A DNA stretch of 64,000 nt, from contig CM035413.1 of the NCBI GenBank assembly GCA_020310875.1, forward strand, positions 167,302,996 through 167,366,995. Reading direction: 5' to 3'. Positions 10,901-17,526 of the stretch are shown here, one piece after another (the first letter of the stretch is position 1; each line of letters opens with the position of its first letter). This DNA is from Ceratopteris richardii (taxonomy: Eukaryota > Streptophyta > Polypodiopsida > Polypodiales > Pteridaceae). The translations under genes were made by a program, and so were the position numbers. The notes beneath the pieces were generated by a model that was not told where the DNA came from, ran no database searches, and saw only the letters and a list, made by a program, of their open reading frames with translations.

Positions 10901-11258
10901 AACCCTCTTCGAACTTGACCACCGGGTGTTCAAGTCCAAAGGATTGATCTGGATTTTTGAGTTGGACCACTGATCGCCTCAGACCATCCTCATAGATGCG
11001 AGCACCTAATTGGTTGGTCCGAATATATTCCAACTGTGTCTTATAGGGACCTTCCGGTGTTTGTAGATGGGCAGTCCCTGAGCCACCTGCAGGTTTTCCC
11101 ATACTAAAAGACATTTCTGAATCACTTGTGTCCGATCTGAGTAACAGATGACCACTTAGTTGTTGTGCCCAAGACTTGGATGTATGGTTGACACTAGCCT
11201 TAGAAGATCTAATGCTTTGTTTATCCTTGCCTAAGTGTCTACCAGATCTCAGGTTCAT
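1950..11258 (-). CDS. gag-pol: Gag-pol polyprotein of element A (3102 aa, uninterrupted)
   Basis: Encodes virus-like particle, protease, reverse transcriptase and integrase functions in one frame. Domains in order: gag core about 345-490; three short zinc knuckles CX2CX3HX4C starting near C557, C758 and C788; aspartic protease with IIDSGAG (D1234) and ILGRPF near 1304; reverse transcriptase with YVDD at 1803-1806; RNase H with HVDAS (D1949); a first HX6HX30CX2C module (H2155, C2196); a second with identical spacing (H2281, C2322); integrase core D2351, D2413, E2449 (DX61DX35E). After integrase comes a second retropepsin-like domain with ALIDSGAAS (D2722) and VLGQDWI near 2790, then a basic tail with six tryptophan motifs such as VWVPKK (about 2915-3090). 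The start MNLRSGRHL is shared with element B. A 3102-codon open frame with all catalytic residues suggests a potentially functional copy. The roles of the second protease-like domain and the tail are unknown. Confidence 0.95.
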   Translation of the reverse strand: MNLRSGRHLGKDKQSIRSSKASVNHTSKSWAQQLSGHLLLRSDTSDSEMSFSMGKPAGGSGTAHLQTPEGPYKTQLEYIRTNQLGARIYEDGLRRSVVQLKNPDQSFGLEHPVVKFEEGSYIDKEGTMYVVTNQPDRTDEFGNIIHENEIGDLEQGNIGQGPQTPRGKSVLTRVITPDWVPQDNKSIELFLNRETEEAFWRFKPEQPSQLGIVIIYEFKDPEIPGKVVYLDNTSEKIFLVTEHDRHAYTWKNELIFPPPRSNVSHGLQGVGSSQAQEAQRERTRERPEVSFAHTVGRNRSGFENERPERERYQAHRQQRDDHDFPLLRPREHSRTLRPSQVVKTMKNYFDGFGDPYDHVAEFKQVLRAEQVEDLFTQFEAFGLTLKGTALAWFQPLNSRNYREIGQLLEEFIVEFSKSGIRHNTSSLIHSFKQTPQETVRLAGRRFRQYLERCPVPELPTSAKQVALFLDGLLSTKLRSYVYLKEPRSIEECIRMCIDIEDNLGEELGLSKLYKDSDSSTSHTSRASTEIDEIAEQVAKKLGVQNRQMPRVTPVKRCYACGGDHMANGCPLTTQPQGNPNALYCTIERKYTNHTAQDCPYNRQAVRQNYQQPYQQGRYQNQYQQPYYRPQQYQPQYQQQYQAPYRPQPVLGNQPSAPANVIPVKYVVGEENPNRALVPLTPLIPDNDSHAHSSDYSHEGSPHAYYTESPEHREIYSYQYEAPPMEQNWEPEYSNVMYTNLNPRPQLRQMRPQAPRGSCFRCHGDHFIRDCPHPPSPSQGQAITIQAFCPDCGKDHLPRDCPRNPSSAPKITPINVVGLVADPSSSSSNVAPIQAVTRAQALKQDKPVEQSESSESGEPSKRKTRTWKDTREKANRKWNKKLSELEESLKEAKTKIEDIASQSPSHAETPSTPPHPTPPPIVNRPQPGSVLADPTPEGLDMMFKAYQARLQEGPTAANLDKSYPRADLEIERMKMCMKMVEQAQAILETSQKFNQTNSIKSDLHFQGLLERLEQLVNKPQVSLPPQAQPVVERGSSPPGGAYVPNSTDAGIPPSIQQYSQEFLREIQEEKWAKEKGNSPPIPEIDDLHDQFPQDIPSIYEDEAEQEDERLDFESNTLEELPQFPGPWESESLQIRAPTILVRNEDSVVPRNTDVVKNTKVQCHLTVEELLKAKPELWNHVKDQVPELESNMPKVGSKQRVPEIPLDKIGDMCEGEEGNTYLPITYQGYTTKAIIDSGAGVAIATTSLWKQWGKPTLRPTRMKLQMADGHFERPLGLLEGITLTTCGVEFEHTFAICDFEKNNVFEMILGRPFLRQLQIVQDWGTNSLYLQHLGVTTKVNLKDYTFRDVPPLQWNSIHKAKEDSISVHSESSPDPSWLHEDTHLWMCKVAKEEEKRLKAREEGTSLGDRPVRDPAYTPMIFPDEEFEPHGWPEILATMDIAVNEEQWTPHCDEEGYDISVFMCQPLLEECDPSDVIEEEENDDDLESIVMDSCFNSEQHYLEDIGVFTQKEEEPLTSIKTVSSKDGSESSQKKKKRKAVKQEKEESLFEVPENFKKYEVDDRKILVRMPKREAIIGESYDNKEKTKKIVVTIEENEERCTYIGDDLSAREEMELIALLREYRDVFAWHYRDLKGVDPRICSHTIPMTADAKPTKQKPYTYNDTYAAKIKEEIDRLIEAGFIYEIEHTEWVSPIVVVPKKNGKLRVCINLKKVNAATIRDSYPLPITEHLLERVAGKEVYSFLDGFSGYNQVAIAPEDQHKTAFATEWGIFAFRVMPFGLTNAPATFQRLMCHVFKEFLRKSLEVYVDDLCAHSQERRVHIPELRQIFNKCREYRVCLNPEKCVFMVRQGKILGHIVSKNGISTDEDKVRAIAELPRPRNVKEVQAFMGHCGYYRRFIHMYAIIARPLYALLSNFEWNDECENSFNELKKRLCTAPILTTPDWNKPFHVHVDASNHAIGCVLAQPTGEGNLDLPIAYASRQLNPAERNYTTTEREGLGMVYAVKKFRHYLLANKFKFFTDHQALLYLVNKPCNTGRLVRWFLLLMEYDFEVVVRKGRTHLRADHLSRITSGESPQGVSDELPDAYLFNLEVVPKWANKLVPVLTFGPANKNVKTSQEEIVKSQKYHILAGSMYKQDTEGVLACCVEDDEHSSWLQQAHEGLLGNHYSKQRTLQNLKRLGVYWPSMDKEIHEWIKNCRMCREKPPVEHATLYQVSLIPDWSTPLVEFMRSGRLPKEASLARRRNMEQEAQGYALVGENLYRRGKDGYLRLCVHESDYLRVLETAHSGVAGGHFGPDRVIKTILFSGLWWPTLHMDAHTYVKKCDTCQRAQYPVRKDEMPLRPMMGGRAFSKWGIDFIGPINPPARNSHAEYIIVATDYLTKWVEVKATTKNDAQTTAKFLFENVFTRYGLPIELVSDRGTHFLNEVIENLLQEFLVIHKKSAPYHPQANGQAESTNKILCNVLTKLVNNKRSDWDKQLHHAVWAYRVAYKTVLNATPFQMVFGQNAVLPLDFLIPALKVAQEYEWNGHELSSRIFDLERLGETRLRAAAGIYAAKKRQKAYFDAHIKDKGLKEGDLVLVYTLKQHARKLEKRGYGPMIINRISTSGAVQLATLEGDILPNYISGCRVKLYQEPLTEDMLMRLNTAKKRKEEELRVREEAQEEARERIRQNKLRRLGLDVNSKAPKYHMDMCQKSGIATSQVIDRRPFVTIKIGQGKGARTAKALIDSGAASSAVKLSYCQDLGLNINPIEAYLIGLGGVETPCLGEVELPIYLQDVPMKVKALVCQDENLTEPLVLGQDWIYDHAVNLNLRSQILQVWVHEQCITLELENCMLLDHGTTHSLSSSKTNHMKEDVVCVKSSMMQKESVVEDQVRRRVDLSSSPKTQVATVVSPPHKQTPPFTTTATSNRKTPFGKKAVPGRKQIWVRKGEQPPALPPQIPSMHTNQARRRRKQLRQAPSQDIQQVWVPKKLAAAQQGQLQMWVPKKILHPQQPLFSHMQKVSTKRPKREKGKNHVQRPKEDQISSSTLVGRHAKRIWVWKPKVQVASTEPKHQPHWIPQFRKHPKRKTPEVTSTVPNDVLKWTPIRRITSLRDSMDTSTKAGINLHK

Positions 11259-12828
11259 AAGCTTTAGTCAGGAGTCCAAAATTTCCCCTTGGTATGGTTC
11301 AAAATTCTTGGGAGTCCCCTTGGTTCCCTAGTCCCACCTGAGGGTCAACTTCAAATTATCCTATCTCAAAATCAACACATTATTCTTGAAAAAAACAGTT
11401 GAGATCGTGTAGGATTTGAAACGAGCTTTCCAACAAGCTATAGAGCTCAAAAAATGGACTTTGGATGAGAAAGTTATGTCAAATCAGGCTCCTGGGGGTC
11501 AAAACAGGCAAACAGTACCTTTGGAGAAAATCGCGATTTTGTGAACTTTCTGAAAATCGCGATGCTGTGAAGTAAAAAAAAATCGCGATGTTGAGCACAA
11601 AATCGTGTTTTTGAAAATCGCGATTTTGAGCAGTAAATCGTGTTTTGAAAATCGCGATGTTGATCACAAAATCGTGTTTCTGAAAATCGCGATGTTGATC
11701 ACAAAATCGTGTTTCTGAAAATCGCGATTTTGATCACAAAATCGTGTTTCTGAAAATCGCGATTTTGATCACAAAATCGTGTTTCTGAAAATCGCGATTT
11801 TGATCACAAAATCGTGTTTCTGAAAATCGCGATTTTGATCACAAAATCGTGTTTCAGAGAATCGCGATGTTGATCACAAAATCGTGTTTCAGAGAATCGC
11901 GATGTTGATCACAAAATCGTGTTTCTGAAAATCGCGATTTTGACTCAGAGAATCGTGATTCACAAAGTCGTGTTTTTCACAAAATCGTGTTTTTGACTGA
12001 AAATCGTGTTTTCTCAGAATCGTGTTTTTGACATGAAAATCGCGATTTTGAGCAAAAATTCGTGTTTTCTCAAAATCGTGTTTTTGACTTGAAAATCGCG
12101 ATTTTGTCCCACAGAATCGTATTTTTCTCAAAATCGTTTTTTTTGCTAAAAATCGTGATTGGTGAGAATCGCGATTTTGAGCAGAGAATCGTGTTTTTTG
12201 AAAATCGTATTTTTCACATGAAAATCGCGATTTTGAGCAAAAAATCGTGTTTTCACAGAATCGCCTTTTTCACAAAATCGTGTTTTTGCTGAAAATCGTG
12301 ATTGGTGAGAATCGCGATTTTGAGCAGAGAATCGTGTTTTTCAGAGAATCGCGATTTTGAGCAGAGAATCGTGTTTTTTTGAGAAAAACACAGAATCGCG
12401 ATTTTTTCGACCAACTTTTAGGCGGGAAAACTGAAAATCGTGATTTTTCAAAAAATTTTGAATTTTCACAGAATCGCGATTTTCATCACAGAATCGCGTT
12501 TTTTGGCGGGAAATTCAAATTTCTGAGCGCCGGCTATGGCGAGCTCCGTATGAGCAGAAAATCATGAAAAAAATACAGCGCTTGCTCTCCCTTGCACCTC
12601 CTAACTCCTTCCCACACAATAATGCATGAAAAATGGTATGAAGATGGTGAAAATGCACTAAAAAACAAGAATTTTCTATGAAGAAGAAGATGGAAGAAGG
12701 TGGAGATGATGATGATGATGAAGATGAGGAGGAAAAAACAGAAAATGAACTGAAATGACAGTTTTTTTACCTTCCAACGTCGCAAATCTACGATCTTACC
12801 ATCACAACGCTCGTCCTCGAAGCTCTCT
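11259..12828 (-). other. Leader of element A between PBS and gag
   Basis: About 1.57 kb of untranslated leader. It is dominated by the palindrome-rich array listed separately (11517-12520). The part next to the PBS (12530-12828) has GAT/GAA-rich low-complexity sequence and no credible gene. Confidence 0.85.
11517..12520 (-). repeat. Tandem palindromic array in the leader of element A
   Basis: The core is AAAATCGCGATTTT, a perfect 14-bp palindrome, alternating with ACAAAATCGTGTTT. Between about 11653 and 11945 the unit is 35 bp and repeats roughly eight times with few changes; from 11945 to 12520 the copies are looser. On the minus strand neighbouring segments can pair as CGATTTT-GTGATC-AAAATCG, giving a series of hairpins. 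Confidence 0.95.
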
Positions 12829-12845
12829 CCCCGGCAACGGCGCCA
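12829..12845 (-). other. Primer-binding site of element A (tRNA-Asp)
   Basis: The plus strand reads CCCCGGCAACGGCGCCA, the 3' end of plant tRNA-Asp including CCA; the minus strand is the complementary PBS. It lies 5 nt from the LTR edge. Confidence 0.93.
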
Positions 12846-12850
12846 AAATT

Positions 12851-13463
12851 TGGTGTAGCTCAAGCGTAAGCACCACCTCCTTTAATTGTCAATCCGCGGA
12901 GACGTGAGGACCGGTATGAAGACCACAAGCAAGTGAAGGCACAAGTGCGTGAGTGAAAGCACACAAACATGCACACACATACACACACACGCGCACAAAG
13001 TAAGATCAAAGAGAGGAACAATGGAAAGCTTAGATTGCAAAAGAGTTCTCTTACAAAAGTTCTATTCTCTAACAAGCTCACCTCAAAAATGAGCTCTCTA
13101 GCTCTTTTTATAGTTTTTTGACTAGTTTTGGCCCTGTCCAGACCTAGTGTCCGGCCTAGTTAAAAATTAGGTTCCAGGGCTTATTTGAGGGCTCAAACGA
13201 AGTCTAAAAATTATGAAAATTGGTACGATGGTACTTCTAATACTCCTCAAGCTCGAGGACTCCTCGGCTTGAACAAAATGGAGTTACTAAAAATAGATAA
13301 TGGTATTTACAATGGTTTCTAGTGATGAAAATCACTATTTTTGTAGGGGATTCTTCTGAAAATTTGACATACACTTCTTGGAGCTCCCTACTTGCTCTCT
13401 CTTCTTCTATGTCCACTTCTTTGATGTGCTTCCATGCTTTGTCTTTGACCTTGAGCTTCAACA
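12851..13463 (-). repeat. 5' LTR of element A (613 bp)
   Basis: On the plus strand it runs from TGGTGTAGC to CTTCAACA. On the minus strand it carries a TATA-like CTATAAAAAG at 13104-13113 and the conserved block with the motif GGCCGGACACTAGGTCTGG. It inserts between 13463 and 13464, cutting the gag frame of element B. Confidence 0.96.
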
Positions 13464-15401
13464 CACTGGCTGAGGTCTTTGTTGGTTTTGGTAGGGTTGC
13501 TGATACGGTTGTTGTGGCCTGCCATATGGTTGTGGAGGGTACGGGTTCTGGTATCTTCCTTGCTGCGGGTATGGCTGAGGGTAGGGTTGCCTAACTGCCT
13601 GCTTGTTGTATGGGCAATCTTGTGCGGTGTGATTGGTGTATCTCCGTTCTATGGTGCAGTACTGGCTACTAGGATTTACTTGGGGTTGAGCCATAATGGG
13701 GCAGACATTCGCCGTGTGGTCACCACCACACGTATAGCACCTTTTCACAGGGGCAAACCTTGGAATTTGTTTGCTAGAGACGCCTAGTTTTTGGGCCACT
13801 TTCTCTGCGAGTTCCTCAATTGATGTGGATTGCGTGGAAGAGTGACTAGATGCACTATCTGAATCTTTGTAGATTTTGGAAAGCTCTAGTTCTTCCCCTA
13901 GATTATCTTCAATGTCAATGCACATGCGTACACACTCTTCTATAGTCCTAGGGTCCTTCAGATACACATAGGATCTCAATTTCGTACTCAGCAATCCATC
14001 AAGGAATAAGGCTACTTGTTTGGCAGGTGTGGGTAGCTCCGAAACAGGGCACCTTTCAAGATATTGTCTAAATCTTCTTCCTGCCAATCTCACAGTCTCT
14101 TGGGGAGTCTGTTTGAAGCTGTGAATCAATGAGGAGGTATTGTGTCTTATGCCACTCTTAGAGAACTCTACGATGAAAGCCTCTAGGAGTTAGTCTATGC
14201 TCCTGAACTGGCGCTCATCCAATGGCTGAAACCATGTAAGTGCTGTGTTCCTAAGGGTTAGACCGAAGGCATTGTACTGTGTGAATAGATCCTCCACTTG
14301 TTCAGCTCTCAAGACTTGCTTGAACTCCGCCACATGATCATAGGGATCTCCTGTGCCATCAAAGTAGTTCTTCATGGACTTAACCAGCTGAGTCGGTCTC
14401 AAAGTCCTTGTGTGCTCTCTAGGTCGTGGTAGAGGGAACTCATCCACATTTCTTTGATTCCTGTGAGCTCTAAGTATCTCAGGTTCTATTCTATTCGTCT
14501 CCGTCCTCGTTCTTTCTCTGCCCACTGGGTTGGCAAAGCTTACTTCTGGTCTATCTCTACTTCTGTCCCTTTGCATTCCATGAGCTTGGGATGTTCCAGC
14601 TCCAGGGTGACCATAGGATACATTCGCTCTTGGTTGGGGAAAAACGAATTCACCCTTCCAAGTGTAAGCATGCCTATCATTTTCCGTAACCACAAAGATC
14701 CGTTCTGAAGCGTGATCTAAGTAGGTCACTCTACCTGGGCTATCAGGATCCTTAAACTCATAGATCATGATTGTTCCTACATCAGTTGGCTGATTACTCC
14801 AAAAGGCTTCGTCAGTTTCTCTATTAAGAAGCAATTCTATGCACTTGTTGTCTTGTGGAACCCATTCAGGTGTGATAATCCTAGTGAGAACAGATTTGCC
14901 TCGGGGTGTTCTAGGTTCTACTCCCATGTTTCCTTGTTCCAAGTCACCTAAGTCCGCTTCTGAGATTACATTCCCAAATTCATCCGTCCTATCTGGGTGA
15001 CTGGTGACTACATATATGGTTCCTTCTTTGTCCAAGTATGCTCCGTTTTCGAACTTGACAGCTGGGTGCTCTAGTCCAATGGATTGATCAGGATTCTTAA
15101 TCTGTACTACAGACCTTCCTAGGCCGTCCTCATAGATGCTGGCACCTAATCGGTTGGTCCTAAGGTATTCCAACTGTGTTTTGTAAGGGCCTTCCACCCT
15201 ATACAAGTAAGGCACTCCTGAACTTCCCGTAGGTCTGTCCATGCCTTGAGACATCTCTGACTCACTGGTCTCAGAGCTAGGGTAGTACGAGTGGTGGCTC
15301 AACTGCTCGGCCCAAGACCTAGCAGTGTGGTTAACACTAGCCTCTGAAGACCTAAGGCTTTGTCTCTCCCTTACTAGATGTCGTCCTGATCTAAGGTTCA
15401 T
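13464..15401 (-). pseudogene. Gag of element B, one nonsense codon and truncated by element A
   Basis: Homologous to the first ~650 residues of the A polyprotein. The start is placed at MNLRSGRHLVRERQ (15401) by alignment with A, although an in-frame Met lies seven codons upstream (15422). The frame is open except for one TAA at 14190-14192, where A has Gln; both halves are in the same phase, so this is a point mutation. It carries the gag core (FTQYNAFGLTL, SLIHSFKQTPQETV in the second half) and a CX2CX3HX4C knuckle (RCYTCGGDHTANVC). The frame ends in PQPV at the junction with the LTR of A. In A the matching segment continues PQPVLGNQ, so the missing part should lie beyond A to the left. Confidence 0.93.
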
Positions 15402-15422
15402 ATGCCTATCTAAGTGGCCCAA

Positions 15423-16872
15423 TTCTTTGCTCGGAGTACAACCTCGTTGCCGATCAATTGGTATCAGTCACTTGATTCTTTTTAGTTATTTGTTTCCTGC
15501 TTGGTTGCCCTTGAGTGCCCAGGAAGTGTGTTCCCAAGCTTGCACTTGCACTTGCTTAGAACACCTTTCGAAGCTCTCAATAGATCTGTAAGAGTTCCAA
15601 AGTTAGCCTTAAGATTTAAATTCCAATGACAGAACCAATGATTTTCATTCCTGTAGCACACACACTAACTTGCATAGTGATTTTTAAGAGATCAATTCTA
15701 GAGACCCCTGACTTTGATCCCCCTGGGTATGGTCAACTTCAAAATACCCTATCTCAAAATCAACGCATTATCTTTATAAAAAACAGTTGAGGGCGTGTAG
15801 TATATGTCACGAGCTTTCCAACAAGCCCTAGAGCTCAAAAAATTGATTTCGTATGAAAAAGTTATGACTGTTCAGGGTTTAGGGGGTTAAAACAAGATTC
15901 AATCTGGCCGACAGATCCTAGGATTTTCTCCAAATCACAAGTGTAGGAACCTCCCAAAATGCTAATAGATTGACTATTTTGCTCCAAAATTATCCCAAAT
16001 TTTGAACAAAATCAAACCCTAATTTTTGGCTGAAAAGCCTGTCAATTGCGATCGACAGGTCTGTCAATCGCGATTGACAGAGGTGTCCGTCGGGGCTGTC
16101 AATCGCGATCGACACGTTTTCCGGGTTTTTCGCCGAAATTTTAGTCAATCGGGGGCCTATCAGTCGCGATGGACACGTGGCTACGCGTAAAAGTCAATCA
16201 GTCGTGGAATTTCAGTCGATCGCGATCGACGGTGTCAATCGCGACTGACAGAGGTGTCGGTCGTGGCTGTCGATCGCGATCGACGGTATCAATCGCGATT
16301 GACAGGGTCCTACGTGGCAATCTGTCGGTCGTGAGGTCTGTCGGTCGCGATTGACAGGGTCTGTCGGTCGCGATTGACAGAGGCTGTCGGTCGCAATTGA
16401 CAGAAGACCTCGGAATTTTTCTACTGTTTTTAATGTTTTAGGATGTGCTCCTTGTGCTTGTTCTAGTGGTGCACTCAATTTTGTAAAAAGCCAAAAATTT
16501 CTGTCAGTCACGATCGACAGAAGCCTGCGACCGCGAGACAGTTTCTGAGTTTTTCGTACCTACGCCGAGTGCTGAGGGTGATGATATGGCAAGACCTGCA
16601 ATGAAACTCAAGAAACATGCAAAATCCGCACACACAATATCGCTCTCTCGCTCTCTCTCACAAGTGAAATGAGGGAAATGAGGTGGGAAAGGTGATATGA
16701 TAAAAAAACAGAAATTTTCGCGATGATGGAGATGGAGGTGGGAGATTGTGATGATGATGATGGTGATGAAGATGGCGAAGAAAGTAAAAGAAAATCGATG
16801 AGAGTGAAGAAAATACCTACAACTCCAACGCGTCAACTCTACGTCTTACCATCACACGCTCGTCCTCAAAGC
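15423..16872 (-). other. Leader of element B
   Basis: About 1.45 kb without a credible gene. A stretch at 15720-15880 resembles 11290-11470 of element A (motif caaaatcaa(c)gcattat), so the two leaders share ancestry outside their arrays. It contains the palindromic array described separately. GAT-rich low-complexity sequence lies near 16740-16790. Confidence 0.8.
16040..16520 (-). repeat. Palindromic repeat array in the leader of element B
   Basis: About a dozen dispersed copies of a GTCAATCGCGATTGAC-type motif. CTGTCAATCGCGATTGACAG at 16061-16080 is a perfect 20-bp palindrome. Variants change both arms together, e.g. GTCGATCGCGATCGAC near 16264-16283. The position matches the array of element A, but the unit sequence differs. 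Confidence 0.9.
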
Positions 16873-16894
16873 TCGATCCCCGGCAACGGCGCCA
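16873..16894 (-). other. Primer-binding site of element B (tRNA-Asp)
   Basis: The plus strand has TCGATCCCCGGCAACGGCGCC plus A, a full match over about 20 nt to the plant tRNA-Asp 3' end. It is 5 nt from the LTR. Confidence 0.95.
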
Positions 16895-16899
16895 AAATT

Positions 16900-17526
16900 T
16901 GGTGTAGCTCAGTGATGAGTAGCACCTCCTTTAATGTCAATCCGGGAAGACGTGAGGATGGTATGAAGACCTCGAGCAAGTGGCGGCACAAGTGCGTGAG
17001 TGAGAAGCACACAATCATGCACACACATACACACACACGCGCACACACGGCAAGACAAAGAGTGAGAAGCAATGGAGTTCTTAGATTACTTTTCAAGAAG
17101 CTCTTACAAGTTTTTTTCAATTACAATCTAACCTCAAAAATGAGCTCTCTAGCTCTTTTTATAGTTTTTGGCTAAGTTTTGGCCCTGTCTAGACCTAGTG
17201 TCCGGCCTAGTTAAAAATTAGGTTCCAGGGCTTATTTGAGGGCTCAAACGATATCTAAAAAATACGAAAATTGGCAGGTAGATACTTCTAAAGCTCCTCA
17301 AGCTCAAGGACTCCTTGGCTTGCACAAAATGGAGCTACAAAAAGATGAATTGGTATTTACAATGGTGTTTAGTGATGAAAATCACTTTGAATGGGTGTAA
17401 AGGATTTGAAAATTTAAAGGTTGCCTTAGTGCTAGATCTGCGTGAGTGCTCGTACTTGCTTCTTCATGAGGAAAATTACTGGCCTATTTGCCAGATCTTC
17501 GTTGACTCCCTTGTCTGCTGCTAACA
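16900..17526 (-). repeat. 5' LTR of element B (627 bp)
   Basis: Runs from TGGTGTAGC to CTGCTAACA on the plus strand. It shares with A's LTR the end sequence, the CA-rich microsatellite, the TATA-like CTATAAAAAG (minus, 17155-17164) and the block around 17180-17250. The right edge is fixed by the protease frame of element C, which breaks exactly at TRL|V. Confidence 0.9.

Larger units (their letters stand above)
1..13463 (-). mobile_element. Gypsy element A, young and apparently complete except for the window edge
   Basis: Ty3/gypsy LTR retrotransposon on the minus strand. The order read on the minus strand is 5' LTR (12851-13463), tRNA-Asp PBS, repeat-rich leader, a single gag-pol frame (1950-11258), a 1.4-kb 3' region, a G-rich PPT and a 3' LTR cut by the window edge. 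The visible 545 bp of the two LTRs differ at one site (166 is a, 13084 is c), so insertion was recent. It interrupts the gag of element B at 13463/13464; the target duplication should be cactg (13464-13468), but the other copy is outside the window. The tRNA-Asp primer and short CX2CX3HX4C knuckles resemble the Athila/Tat side of plant gypsy elements; the exact lineage is inferred. Confidence 0.93.
13464..17526 (-). mobile_element. Gypsy element B (visible 5' part)
   Basis: The visible part, in minus-strand order, is 5' LTR 16900-17526, tRNA-Asp PBS, leader, and gag up to the insertion of A at 13464. The remainder lies to the left of A, outside the window. B belongs to the same family as A: gag N-termini and LTR core blocks align clearly. 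It is inserted in the protease of element C; ctaac beside the LTR (17527-17531) is the expected target duplication. Confidence 0.92.

Noticed and set aside
11517-12520. CRISPR-like array of regular short repeats
   Set aside because: Units are contiguous tandem palindromes without unique spacers, inside the leader of a plant gypsy element; no cas-like genes.
12534-12863. Minus-strand ORF with a hydrophobic stretch before the element A leader array
   Set aside because: Overlaps the PBS and low-complexity ATC/TTC sequence; hydrophobicity comes from T-rich composition.
16169-16511. ORFs on both strands with repeated SRSTVSIA and QSRPTD-like peptides
   Set aside because: Translations of the palindromic array in the B leader; no start context or homology.
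17432-17526. C-terminal part of the element C protease ORF
   Set aside because: These codons are LTR sequence of element B read through; the true frame ends at 17527.
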